Shown here in pieces: positions 1-22,806 of a stretch of 64,000 bases of DNA. The number at the start of each line of letters is the position of its first letter. Within the stretch, counting starts at the first letter, position 1. Origin of the DNA: Agelaius tricolor (lineage: Eukaryota > Chordata > Aves > Passeriformes > Icteridae); assembly GCA_023055355.1 (NCBI GenBank), contig JALJCS010000024.1, positions 10,431,501 through 10,495,500 on the forward strand. The letters run 5' to 3'. The position numbers and the translations under genes were made by a program. Below the pieces are notes generated by a model that searched no databases, was not told the DNA's origin, and worked only from the letters and a program-made list of their open reading frames with translations.

Positions 1-1478
1 AAAAAAATTTCTATGCATAAAAAGATTCAAGAATAATGCAGTAAAATCATGACAAGAAACATTGTTCAAGGTAGTGAACGCACCAATGAGATTTTGAGTG
101 TCTTACAAAAATCTGGTGTTCTAACTTCCAAAAATTGCTGCATATTGGATATGCCTCATATATGACTCTAGGGTAGGTGGGAGACTAATACCTGGAAATG
201 AATTACTTGTATGAACAGCTTCTAGGAAACTCATTAAATTGATTAACCAATGTAATATTTTTCTAATCTTGTTACTATGATCTTAATAATTTTAAATTTT
301 GTGGGTTAAACTACAAAGTTCAAGCATTCAGTAGTTCAACTGATTCAAGGAATCCACCAAGATGCTTCTTGAAACTTTCTATGGGCTGACTTGGTCTGGG
401 TTCTCTTCTTTATGGCTTTTACAGAAACCAGCTTTCTTGTGCTAGAGATCATGCAAAATAACATGAAGAATCTGCTGGACCTTCCTTTTCTTTCTAAGGC
501 CTTGTATTTTCTGTGAGCAGTCTGTATCAGTCAGAAATGTCTCACAGACATTTCTGTAACAGGAAGAAAGGTGGATCGTGGCATAATTTCCTTTGTGCTA
601 TTCTATGAACTGTGCAAAGCTGACAGTTCCTTTTCAGTTTTAATTACAGACACAGTAATTACCTGAACTGTATGCATTAAATAAAATAGTCACAACTTTT
701 AAATTAATTTTTAACATCTCACAACTCTATCAGAAAGGCTTGCATATATAATTAGATCAAATAAAAACATGGAATACACTTGAATGAAATGCAATAATTT
801 GACCAAAGACACAAAAAAGTCTATTGTTATGACTTGTATCTGCTAATACAAACAGGTCCACAATGACTCAGAGGCCATAATTAAGAGAAAGGCCGTGCAT
901 TAATTGAAGCAGGAAGATTATTGATATCCTTGGGAATCAGTCTTGTGCCTCTGTCAACCCTGGCTGACACTTAGATTAGAAGTTCTTAAGTTCTTGCTTC
1001 ATGTTTGGTAGAGGTGTAATACTTAGCCTTGTTGAAATAGTTAATGTCGGAATACACTTTTTTTTTTTAAATAGTGGGTAAGTATGAACAGCTTTTCCAA
1101 GTCAGAACAGTGCTGTCCATAGCATTAAAATTTCATGAGTTATGAGTTCCCTTGGTTTTGTTTGAGTTGTGAAAAAGTAGTACCTTTTATTGCATTCCTC
1201 TGCTTAATTACTGATGGTTTCTCTGGGGAGTTCCAGTAACATTTACCTCATATTTCTAACATACTTTCATCACAAGGTCTTCTGCTTGCTTGCAGAGATG
1301 CAAGAACTACAAAACCATCACACCAGAGACTATAAGAGGAAAAAATCAGTGGAAATCCAGTCTTTTAGGCTCTGCTGCTGTGATCATTAATCACCTTCCC
1401 TTACACTGTGAGAAAAAAAATAGTTCTCAATTTAATTTTAGTACTGAATGCTAAAGAGGCATTAAGAAATGCACTTAC
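1..1478 (-). other. STK32B intron, 3'-most seen (incomplete)
   Basis: AT-rich intronic DNA downstream, in gene orientation, of the 1479-1543 exon. I see no exon, no RNA gene and no recognisable transposon. A perfect 10-bp-stem hairpin with a 5-nt loop lies at 532-556. There is a T-run near 1060. The terminal STK32B exon is not visible here. Confidence 0.8.
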
Positions 1479-1543
1479 TTCTCTCTGTTGAATATGATGA
1501 ATTCTTTCCTAACGGTTTCCAAGCACTGCTGCAGGTGTACGTT
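1479..1543 (-). CDS. STK32B: STK32B exon: C-terminal tail (EFIIFNRE)
   Basis: This 65-nt exon encodes [21 protein letters not shown] plus AA, the first two bases of a lysine codon. It was recognised because FIIFNREK is a conserved STK32 tail motif and CLETVR matches STK32B. The acceptor reads TTTTTTAAAG and the donor reads GAGAA/GTAAGTGC. The frame joins TCPL of the preceding exon without a break. The exon is too short to show as a conventional ORF. The final coding exon, which would start by completing the lysine codon, was searched for in 1-1478 and not found, so it should lie before position 1. Confidence 0.93.
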
Positions 1544-7020
<5,477 letters not shown>

Positions 7021-7146
7021 GTTAGGAACAAAGCCTGGGGTCACAGCTTTCTCTAGAACAGCATCCCAGTTGACATCAGCCAGGTATGGAGAGTTCTGGA
7101 TGTCTGCAAGGCTTGAAAGGCGACACTCTGGGTCCTTAATGAGGAG
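7021..7146 (-). CDS. STK32B: STK32B exon: end of kinase domain
   Basis: A phase-0 exon of 126 nt and 42 codons, starting [17 protein letters not shown] and ending [10 protein letters not shown]. The arginine in ECRLSS is the conserved subdomain XI residue that contacts the APE glutamate. [15 protein letters not shown] matches the AGC-type end of the kinase domain, where a small helix is followed by a proline-containing linker (PGFVPN). The acceptor is GATCACAG, with a rather poor pyrimidine tract, and the donor is CTAAC/GTAAGTTG. The intron to the upstream exon is only 1143 bp. Confidence 0.96.
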
Positions 7147-8289
7147 CTGTGATCAAGCACAAGGCATTTTCTAAGGAACTGCATGCCATATAGAACAGTA
7201 AATGTATCACATACATGAATTTTATGATACATATTTTTAAGTAAGAAAATGGCTAGGGAATCTTCTAACAGATGCTAGAAGCCCCAATTTTGAAAAAAAA
7301 TTAAAAGTAATAAGTCACAGGATATGAGTACAGTTTAATTGCCACCAGATGGCTGTTGCAGGCATGAAGTGTATAAATGTATTAGCAACACAAGTCTGCT
7401 TACAAATACACAAGAGCCCTCACAAAATGAAACATCACAGATCAATGCCACCCAACAATTTGTATTTTCTCTTTAATTTTTTGGAAAATACAGTTACATT
7501 GAGAATCCTGGAAGCAATTAAAATTATCCCCCTCACTGCTCTATCTATTCAAGACTACATTGCTAATTGCTACTAAAGACATGTGTTTTATTACTCCATT
7601 CAGACATTCACAAATATTTCTTGTTCAAGTATCAATATTGATGATCTGAAATACCTAAAAGAGAGAGATTATCTTTGTGGTGTAGACAGACAATTAAAGC
7701 AAACAAAAAACTTGGATTTTAGGAAGAAAACAATTTTTAGGGTTGGATGCATTCAGAAAGAGCCCTGCCTCATGGTCTAGTGATGTTTACAGCAAACTGG
7801 CTCAACTTTTGTTATTGCAACTATAGCAACATGGGACAGGAAGAAATACAGCCATTCTAATTTCTAATCTCCCTGTCTGGAAACTGCAGCAGAAATTCAG
7901 AGGGCAGAGTGGTCCTTCCTTTCCTGTCCCACTTGCATATCCATAGCTGGGGGGAAATGAGGCCAGAGCACAAACGAGGAATTACTGATCCCCAAACTTT
8001 TACTATCTCTAGTGAATCAGCTTCAAAATAATAGAAATTTAAAATAAAAGAAATTTTTTTACTTTTTTGAAGCCACGAAAAGCCTGAGTCTAAGCCTAAG
8101 AACACTGCACCTTCTGAAGAGAAAATACCACACCACTCACATTCAGAATAGCCTAGAGATAAGCTCTGCTCTCTTATCCTTGAGATGCTGACTACCTAAT
8201 GTGTGTGTTTGTCTGATGCCTTTTCCAGTGCTAGAGAGGCTTCTGGTAGAGAAGAGAACAGAGGACAGAAGGTATTTGTGCTTTCTTAC
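7147..8289 (-). other. STK32B intron, 1143 bp
   Basis: A short AT-rich intron between two phase-0 exons. I see no repeat family, no RNA gene and no credible coding sequence. Confidence 0.85.
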
Positions 8290-8406
8290 CTTTTTCAGTA
8301 GTGCTATCATGCCCTTGCACCATGCGGATGAGTAGTGAACCCTTTCGATCTTGAACATGTTGAGTATCTCATCAATGGGGGTGGCTGAATGGATTTCATA
8401 GGGCCT
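8290..8406 (-). CDS. STK32B: STK32B exon: kinase C-lobe (RPYEIHS...)
   Basis: A phase-0 exon of 117 nt and 39 codons. It starts [15 protein letters not shown], continues [17 protein letters not shown] and ends ALLKK. This is the subdomain X region between helices F and H. The [13 protein letters not shown] stretch is diagnostic of STK32B; STK32A has a different sequence here as I recall it. The acceptor is TTATCCCAG and the donor is AAAAG/GTAAGAAAG. Both ends fall between codons, so skipping would keep the frame. Confidence 0.97.
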
Positions 8407-12985
<4,579 letters not shown>

Positions 12986-13656
12986 TCAAATAGAACAAAA
13001 AAGCATTTCATTAAGGTTAGACTATGAGTATTATTTCACAGCTGAAAAATGATTAAGGAGTCGACAAACTGGAATTAAATAGATTTAGAAGCACAGCATT
13101 TTCAGGGTGAAGTTTCAGTGCCTTGTTTTACTCATAACAAGCAACCTTTGCCAGACAGGGTATTTCAAATTCAGTCATTTCATATGTTAATTCTTACTTG
13201 GTTCATTTAAGTTTTAAGTTATGTGAATAAAAATAAGTAATAGGAGGGGAATTCTAGGTCTGAAGTGTGACTTAGTACATTTAGGGTAATGTAAACATTT
13301 TACAGGAGAAATATCTGCAAGTGAGGTGATTCTTCGTGATTGATGAAGGTGTTGAATATGGTAAATCTCATCCTTATTCTACATTTGGATAGAACTAATC
13401 AGACAGGTTTTAGAGGCATTCAACACAGGAAACTGGTACTTAGAAATCCTGGCACTGATTTTATGATGTGAGAAACTGTCACAACTGGAAGAAAACACTC
13501 TGTCAATGAAGTAATGACTTCCATAAACTTCTGTGGATGAAAAGAAAAGATATTTTCAAAACAAGGGTCCACTTTGTCTTAATTTCGTGAAAAAAACCTG
13601 TACTAAATAATGTTACTGTAATTTCTTCAGAAAACCAGATAAAAATAAGAGTGGAT

Positions 13657-13693
13657 ATGAAATGAAATGAAATGAAATGAAGTGAAATGAAAA
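13657..13693. repeat. (ATGAA)n microsatellite
   Basis: About seven consecutive pentamers of ATGAA, one changed to GTGAA, lie within the intron. Short and probably length-variable; no function is implied. Confidence 0.9.
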
Positions 13694-16600
13694 CTTGGTC
13701 ATGCTTTTCTAATGATTTAACAGCAGAATCTCAGTACACTTTGTTAAAACAACATTTTCACTGGAGATTTTATAAACAGCACTGTCCCCAGCTGTAACAT
13801 CATGCTAGATTACAATTACCATGTGAGCCTCTTCTGGCCATGATAGTGAGGCCAATTTACCACATTAGCACTTATTACCATGGCCTCACTTTGTGGTGTG
13901 CACACTGCAGTGAATGATGCAGTCTGGTCACCCTTCTGACTGGCAGCTTGGGATTTGACTATTTATGGCATTTAGAGAAGCATTTTAATAAATGGAAAGG
14001 CATTCCTCTTAGAGGAGTTTTTGCAGTCTTTGCATTATGGATGGCAACCTAATAATTTACAGCTCCAGAGCTGACTTGAGAAAGTCTTCAAGAGCCAAAT
14101 AGAATAGAAGATTTCAGCATCCATTCATTAGTTATGGCAAAACTCTGATCTGGGGGATAAAAACAGTGAATGTATGAAAGTGGTCTTATACTCTTTGACC
14201 AGCAGGATCATGTCTAAACATGTTTGGTATGAGATCTGTAGGCACCTAAATAAACATTTTTTCTGGAATATACGTGTTTGGAGAATAGGTGACCATGGAT
14301 CTCTGGCAGAGGAAAACTTGTGCTGTGATTCAGTATGACATAAAACAACAATGACACGAGTCATTACACTGAGTTAACTCTTCCTCACATCCAGATGACA
14401 TAGCTTCCCCTGGCATGCTATATCTTCATGTGTATTTTAACTCTTATTTGTGTGCTGCTGGTGTGCAGGCACATCCTACAGGTGTGCAGTGTATCACACA
14501 GGTGGTGAGAGCATAAGAAGGATTCTTTGTATTACTTTTGTGGATCAATGCACTTAAATTGCACATCAGGCACCAAACTTACATTTTGAATATCACCACA
14601 GAAACCTTGTAGTGAAGGTTTGCTTGACTTAGCCCCATTTGTTATGGTTTTTGCCCACTTTGCCTAAATGATGTACAATACCTCATTACAGAAAATAGCC
14701 TTTTGGCATTTTTACTGAACTACACAGGTGTAATGCTGGTTTCACTATCTCTTTTATAGCTTTAACATTTTATTAATGAGACAGATCACTATCTGATTTC
14801 TGTGAGATAGAGGTGAAAGTACTTTATTGATGTAACCTATGACATTGCCAGGCTGGTGCAGCTGTTTTGCTAATTTAATGACTGAGCTATTGACTTTTAT
14901 TTTATTTTATTGTTCTAAAATTCTCAAGGTCAACTCATCCTACATTAAGCAGATCAGCAGAAAGTGCTTTATTTTGCCCTGGAGTTTTAAAGCTGTTTTC
15001 TCACCTTAAGCTGATGGCATTCTGAGGACAGAATCTGAGCAGATAAGGTCCTGATTTTTAAAGCCCCTTTTTGCCCACTTTAACAGCATTATTTTCAGTC
15101 CAGCTGGAATGCCTCTCTGCATTCTATCAGCTCCAGTGAAGTGATTGTAAACACTCTCTTCCCATGGTGGGGGGACTGGCAGAGGGTGCAATATGATTTG
15201 CAGTATCCTATATTCAGGTTTTTTCTCAGGGTGAAATCTCAACCTTGTTGAAGCCAAAAGACCTTTCTCTAGTTGGACAGGGCTGTTGAATACCCATTTC
15301 ACACTTAGCTTGTGCTTAATGTGTCTAAAAGTCTTCTTTAACTGAGACATTAGGTGCAAACAGAGGGCTCCAGGCTGTGTGCAGACTTTTGGCGTTTGCC
15401 TGCTCATTCAGAAACAGAGCATGATCTTACAGAAAGACAGCAGACCCTCCAAGTCATGGAATTTACCAAGCTCTGAAGAACTAGAGCTATGAAATATAGG
15501 ACATAATATTGGATTTTTCTGTAAGAAATAAGTATGCCTGGGGAACCAATTCAGAGTGCAAACTGGTTAGGATAAAAGCAAATAAAAACTCTATAAGGAA
15601 AGATTACATTCTGCATTGATTTTCTTTAAAACCATTACTTAATTATCTGTAATCTTTTAAAATTTGAACTTGATCCCAGGATCTGCTTGGACAGCCATCC
15701 TGCAGCCTGCTCTGGGTAGGTTCTTCCAAAGGATGATCAGATTTGAGTTTGCCAGCTTGGAGCAAAGGCAAGAGCTCTGCTGTGTGTGCCTGTTGTGAAC
15801 ATATCCTCTCTTGCCATAACAGATTTAGGATGAGAAGAATATTTCATCTTTTACCCCCATGCATCTACACAGGCAGAAGTATTCTGCCTTCAAGAGTTTG
15901 TGTAAACAAGAGTAAGAATACCTGCAAGAAAAAAAGTTTCATATCTTTTTCTTTTAGAAGTTTCCACTAAACAAAGGCTTTTCAGGAAAATAAATGGGTT
16001 TAATACTAGGTGTGATCCTGCAGTTGGTTTTGGCCAAGAGCTGTAGCTGCAATCACACACACTTAGGGGAAAGGCAGCTGACGTTTGCATGGCAGGAGCT
16101 CAACTGTTAAACAGTGAGGATAAATCAAGTAATAGCAAGTCTAGCAGCAAGAGTGAATTCAAAGAAAAGTAGAGAAGTGTTGCAGTTGGTGGATCCCACA
16201 GGTCCTCACAGTTTCCCCTGACTCAATTTCTTTGATGTGGTGGGGAACTGCATATTCCTAGAGCTTCCTGAAGAATACCCAACAGCAGGAGCCTGGTCCA
16301 GCCTCACCGCCCACCCTGCTTTGAGCAGAGCTGGAGCAGAGGCCCCTGAGGGCCCTGCTATCACCACTCACCTCACAGTCCTGTGACCCTAATGGAGCTC
16401 AGACAGCTCCTCATAGCACATCTGAGTGGGGTAACAGAGGCCAGAAAGCCTCAGTGGGATCTGTGCAGCTTCTTCCTCTGGGCAGCCATCATGAGCTGCA
16501 TTGGCTCCTCACCTCTGCCCAGGTGCTCAGACACCTGGAAAACCTGTCACACAAAGAACTGGGACTTTCAAGTCTGGAACTCAGAAGCAACATGTTTTTT

Positions 16601-19600
16601 TTTTGTTTGGGTTATTGCTTTTCATGTTTTGCAAAGTGTGATCTGACACCCTTCATGCAACTTTTTGAAAATGACAAAGAAACACCCTTTAAATATCAAT
16701 GCCATTCCAAGATGGGATATCTGTACTAATTTTAACAGAGGAAATAAACTCAGGAATGTCTCTTTGTCTTATATAGTAATGAGTAATTGCACATACTAAC
16801 TTTGGCAACTAGCCGAGCTAAAAGTCCTTCTATTGTTTCTTTGCTGCATCTATATTTTTCTATTAATAATACACTTTCATTATTTCATTGTTTACCTGCT
16901 TTGCTTTCTTGAAAAGTTATATAAATAATCCACATTTGTAATGTATTGCGTGCTTCAGTGCATTTCTTGCTTGTCCCCAATAAAAATTTCCAGTCAATAC
17001 TTTTTTCCAACTAATAAATTAAAATAAATCCTCTTCAGACATGTATCTTTTGATGCTTTTGCACTGTATCTTTTTAATAATGCCATACTGCTGCAGAGTG
17101 TAGAAAGTAAATAAATGGCTATTTCTCTCTAAAATGAAACCATACTAGAGGACAACCTATGAACAAATTGAATGTGAAAGCAAATCTGGTGGGTCTGCAT
17201 CCATCTCAGAAGTTATGGCATACTGGGGTATCCTCACTCCTGTCCTGTAGGCTTGTGCAAAAGGGAGTAATTTCTGACAAATCCATTCATGTATATAACT
17301 ATCCTCTGGAATTTTCATACCAGTCATATGATCTGCAATGTGAGTTATGTAGATGATGCATCTCATATTGCATACATATTTTCCTAGAGATCTGCAACAA
17401 AAATAAAGTTATAAAAAAAGAAATTTTATATAGCTGGTTGGTAATTATCTACCTTTGTTTGTGGAAAGATATTAGTATCTAACAATGTGATTCATGAGCT
17501 TGAAATAAAAGAGAATATCAATGTAAATGCAAATAATGCTAAACAAAATTTTCGCTCTTTATTCCCATTGTAAAAGTCCATTTTGTACAAAGAATAAAGT
17601 GCTTTAAGTAGGGTTTCTGAAAATCTGCAGAGTATTCATTGGTACCACAACTTCATAAATTGTAAGTGGTTTGGGTCTCTGAAATTCAGACTATTTTTAA
17701 TTTGGTGCTCAAAGGTGAGTTTGAAAATGCTGTCCATGATAGAAAGATCAATTTGAGGTCTGTCTCTTGGTTGGCAAAAAGAAAAGCTGCTGTTATTTCT
17801 GATGGAGCATCTACAAACTAACAAATCAGTCTCTTTAAGCCATAACTTGCAAGTCAGTCTTGCAAGAGGGATTACTGTAAGGAGCTGTAATTTAGCTGAA
17901 AAGCTAAATATTGCCAATGACTTCTGGTCATCAGTTCCTGCACAATGCCCTGTGCCAGTGTTATCAATATGAGAAACTGAAAATGAAAAAAAAAAACAAA
18001 CAAAATCCCAAGTGGTTTTGGTTTTGTATTTTTTTTTAATAGATCCAGTTCAGGTGGGTATGTCCAAAACATTTCTAAAGAATGAAATCCCTGACAGTGC
18101 TCATCCACTTGTCGAGCTACAGCTCTCTGATGTCCATTTGCATCTCAGCAGACACCCTACATGTCAGTGAGAGGAATCAGAGGTTTGTGGTTTACTGGGG
18201 GGGTTGCAAAGCAACACACTCTGCTGTAGTCATTACAGCAAAACACACTTCAGTGGTGTGGGTCTTACTGCAGTGCCCGAGATTGCAGATTGGAAAATAC
18301 ATTCCAGAGTCATTAGCTGAGATTCAGCATAATATCACACTTCCAGGTATCACTCTCCTTCCACATCTTAGTCCCCAATCTTGGGGAAAAAATGGTGTGT
18401 ATAAATTGATATATGCCCATATATACAATACACACAGCATAAGCAATATTTTGACTAGCACAGGACAAGCTGTTAAAAGGTTGGATGTTTACATCTAACA
18501 AACTTGTGAATGATGATGTATAGAACACATCTATAGTTTCACCTTGCTGAATCAGGCTTAAGGCATGACAGATTGAGCTGAATAAAAAATGAACTTGATT
18601 TTTGGAATAATATTCCAAGAACCTTGAACTGAGATGTTTCAGTGAAATATTAATTGCTTTCTCAGCACTGTGATGATAATGTAATTTTCACTTTCCCCTG
18701 AGAAGTAAATTCAGGGGTCAGTAATTTTTCTGGATCATGGTTTAAATAAAAAACAGAAATCAAACTACAATTATAACCAGTGATCTTCTATCCAGAGTAG
18801 AAGCTGTTTCAAGAGCAAAATGGAAGAAAACAATTTCCCTCTCCCTGAATAGAAATGTGGATTTGGTAAACTATCAATTTAGCTCCTAGTGTTTACTTTC
18901 TTATGTGCTAAAAAGGTCTAAATTATAGTGGTCAGCCTTCTGACTCAGAGCTTTAGACTAGCCAGCTGCTAACTTCTATTTTATAAGGCAAAATTCTGCT
19001 TAAAGCCTGGGCATGCTGGGATGGCAATTTTCTAGCATGAGATTTTTACTTGTTATAGCCATGTAACTGATTTTGCACCATTATTCACATTATACACCTC
19101 AACAGTTTTAATACTCATACTTAATGCAATTATTCAATCAAAGTAAATAATTTAGATACCATTACCTGAAAACAGACATGGCATTTAGAATGCCTTATTA
19201 GTTTTCCATGTGGCTATATAACCTCTCTTGCCCTTATTCAGCCTGCTATCCTCATACAACCCCCTGCTTTACTCAACCACTGAACAGAACTCATTTCTTG
19301 ACCTTGCACAGAGAAGCCCTTGGTGGCTGAACATCTGGATCAGCCCCAGAGAAACAACCTTGAGTTGCTGCCCCTGCTGAAAGAAAGCCCAGCAGCAACG
19401 AGCAAGTCATGGTCTCCCATTATTGAACATGAAATTGTACACAAGCACCTTTGTTACTCCATACAAAAAGCTCACAGTGGCTGCAGGGCCAGTTTTTCTA
19501 GCAATTTTTAGAAGGGATTTTGTCCAAAAATATCCATTTGGTGTTTGGAAGATTGTTCCAGTGTATAGCCAGCAGCTGTTCTGCCCAGTACTGAAATTAG

Positions 19601-22600
19601 TGGGTCTGTGTAATGGGATTTTCAGGACAGACTGTACCTGCCACAGCAGAAGGACTGTTCCAGGCTCCTGCATCACACACTCCCTGCAGGTTAGAAAATA
19701 TCTTTGCACCAGTTTATGCATGCAAAAACCTGGAGGTTAACCAGGAGTTATCCAAGGGGCAGCAGGGCCTTGCTGGAGCCTGTTTGCCATCTCTGCTGCA
19801 CCTCTTCTCCCCTCAGATCTGCTTCCAGAGCTCCACAGCACTCCTGGCCCTTTTAGGCAGGCAATAAATAAACAAACAAACAATTTAACAAAAAAAGCCC
19901 AAACCAAAACTACCTCTTGAACTCAGAGTGGGGTATTTATTAACTGAAATAGTCAAAGAAATGATTTTATTACTAGTTCTGCTGGAAGATGTTAAAGGAT
20001 CCTAGCAGGTCAGAGAGCACAAAGAGCAGCTGGAGGTAGTAACTTCTTTCCTGATCTCCTGAGGCTCCTCAGATGCTTATGCTCCTACTCATTAGTGTCA
20101 GAGTGGAACCAAAACCTGACTATGTTTAATCACACATGTTGACATGTGTGTAAACATCACAGTGTTTAAGGGATTCAATAATGGTGTGTGTTTAATCCCT
20201 TCAGCCACCTAGCTCCTAGCATGAGCTGAAAATCCCATCAGTGTGGAAAATATTTATTTCAGCACCTCAGAGTCTCACACAGCCACTCTTAGTTCTTGCT
20301 GATCAGAACAGAGAAGCCTCCCTTGTCATGTTAACATCATGAGATTTCCCTGGGATCAAAAGGCCAGGTAATGATATGACCAGAGAAACTCTGCAGACAG
20401 GCAGTCAAACCCCCTGTAGGATAAAGGTAGGATTTTTAAAAACCTAAACACTGCCTTAACTGCATTCAAAAGGCAATGAGCTGCAAAACAGCATTTAATT
20501 TCAGAGCACTGTTTGAGTCCAAGAAAGACCAAAGAATGATGACTTTTGAAAACTCAGTTCAAAATTTTCCCTGCTATATTTTAAGCATCTGAGAAACAAA
20601 TTTAGCTCTATGGGATAATTTTTTCTCTGTGAAATGTTTATACCAGGACATCCACTGGCTTTCCTCTGAGTTCAGTTGTACACCTACAGCATATTAATTA
20701 ATAAATATGGATGACTCATACATTTTAGAAGTTCAGTGGACCAGTGTAAATCCACAATAGTTTGGTAATCTCAGGCATACAGTCATTCTTCACCATGACA
20801 GCAGCCTATGAAAGGAGCTGTGAAAACCTGAGATAACAAGCCTGTGAGATAGGAATGGGGTAGCTGAAACCTTTCACATAATTTATGACTGATTTTATTG
20901 ACTTTGGATTTTTGTCAGGTGTATTTGTGTAATAAAATGTATTTTATTGGTTCAATTTGAGGTAAAGTCACAGTGCATCATTTTAATATCTTCAGTCTCT
21001 GGCTGAGAAAAACATCAAAGACTCTGCCTGGTCCCCCCAAACCTTCCTACCACTGAAACCAAAAGCTCCCAAATACTAAAACAAAAATAAGCAACAACAG
21101 CACCAAAACAACACAAAAAACCACATTAAAAAAAAAAAAAAACCAATGAACCTTAAACCCCCCACCAAAATATAGCTTGTGAATGGAAAGGTTTTGCAAC
21201 ACTCAGCAATCATACACAGATCTATAGAAATTGATCATTCCAAAACATTTCAATAAGGAAAAAGCATATGCTATAGGACTCAAACACACATAAATTTACC
21301 AAAGTGAGGAATAAAAGAAAGGTGACACCTGTCATGTTTTCAGATGTGTTTTATTGTTTAACTTTTGAGTCTGTAGTTGTGCATTCTATTGCTCAGGTTG
21401 AGGGCTCTCATTGCATATGGGTGCCCAGCACAGAGCATATTTGAGACACACAGATATTTCTTGCAGCCTTGTTCAAAAGGGAGAAATTGAAGAAATTTCT
21501 TTTTATTTGGTTTTTGGGGTTTTTTCCACTCATAAAGATGGAACAGTGTTGAAAGTAGCAAGGCCTTACAGAGGTGCTTCCAGCCAGCAAACACACACTT
21601 CCCTCTCTCACAAGAGGCCAAAGTAAAATCCTTCTGCAGGCAGGAGGAGTCACAGCTGCACAGAGCAGCCCATGCACAGGGACCACGTCCTGCCCTGCCC
21701 TGGCTCCCCACATCCCCTGCACAATGGAGGGATCCTCCTCAGTGCTTGTGGTCATTTGCTGGCAGCAGCTGTGCCTGCCAAAAGCCAGCCTGGTCCCAAA
21801 GGACATTTTGCATTGCTTGCCAGGGCAGGATGACAGCCTGAAACTGTACAAGTTTACAAAGAGCTATTCCTACAGCAAAGCCTTGGCAACACCCTCAGTC
21901 ACAGGCATTGTAAAAGGTTGGAGCAGTGAACTTGTGAAGGTAAAATCAGGCACGGGTGGCACACAGGTTTCCCAAATCAGCAGAGGGCACACACTGCTTT
22001 CCACAGTCTCAGCCACCTGAAAACATAAGACAAACTTGGAGGACCCCCAAACTCTAAGAAGTTGATCTCCTTTCAGCTTTTCAAGTCACTGGCTTTGAGA
22101 GGAATATTGCCAGCCAGGACTGCTTGGAACATGCCTTGAGCTGTTTTATTTTCCAGCATCAGTCTCATTACATGGGTATGACAATGGGAAGATGACACCA
22201 GCTCACATCCCAGGCAGCAGACCAAGAACTTTATGTTACAACTTACTTTATAAATTGTTTAACCAATCACACAAAGGAAAAGCATATTGACAGTAGTTCC
22301 ATACTGCCACTATAAGCACATGTACCTTTGGTTAAAACAATGCCTGCTTATTTTGAATACAATACCTGCATGTATGCTTTAAAACACAATGCACAGAGCT
22401 CCATTACTGAACTTAAAATTTCCTAATATCTTGCTAGATAAACTTTTCTGTAGCTTAGAAAGTTATTCTAGACAAGAGTTAGTACACAGACCATTGTTCT
22501 ATTTGTCCTTACTTTTCTACATTTTACATGATTTTTCTGCTGATCTATCTCATGGCTACTGCTTAGCTCTAATCACAGTTCTGCTGTCTCTGAGGCCTGC

Positions 22601-22632
22601 CTTTTCCACCTTTCCCAAAACTTTCTGATATT

Positions 22633-22806
22633 ATGGATTCCCGCAAGGAAAAGCTGCAGAAGCAGCAGAAGCAGCTGGAAGTGTCCTGCATTGCCTTGTC
22701 CTGCATTGCCTTGTCCTGCATTGCCAGCCTGGTGGCCTTGCTCTTTTCACACATACTGCTGTCCCTGTCTCTGCTCCTATGTGTGGTGGGTATTTCACTT
22801 GTCTGA
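22633..22806 (+). CDS. Unrecognised 57-codon small ORF, possible single-pass membrane peptide
   Basis: I do not recognise this ORF and it may be chance. It is antisense to STK32B and intronic. The ATG at 22633 has A at -3 and G at +4, a favourable Kozak context, and an in-frame stop (TGA at 22591) lies upstream. The peptide starts with a charged, glutamine-rich stretch of about 16 residues (MDSRKEKLQKQQKQLE). Three tandem pentapeptide copies of the LSCIA type follow, encoded by a 15-bp DNA triplication that preserves the frame. The rest, to the TGA at 22804, is almost entirely hydrophobic (VALLFSHILLSLSLLLCVV), long enough to span a membrane. No promoter, polyadenylation signal or splice partner is evident. 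Alternatives are a coincidental frame over a GC-richer minisatellite or a fragment of an unidentified repeat. Confidence 0.2.
   Translation: MDSRKEKLQKQQKQLEVSCIALSCIALSCIASLVALLFSHILLSLSLLLCVVGISLV
22681..22725. repeat. 15-bp tandem repeat, three copies
   Basis: Three adjoining copies of a 15-bp unit (TTGTCCTGCATTGCC; the first copy begins GTG) are identical apart from one base. The near identity suggests recent expansion. It lies inside the small ORF at 22633-22806 and keeps that frame. Confidence 0.92.

Noticed and set aside
1..1478. Search for the terminal STK32B coding exon
   Set aside because: No minus-strand stretch resembling the expected C-terminus was found, so it was not annotated.
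21574..22020. 148-codon plus-strand ORF
   Set aside because: Overlaps long minus-strand frames, and the composition explains the openness. No recognisable family.
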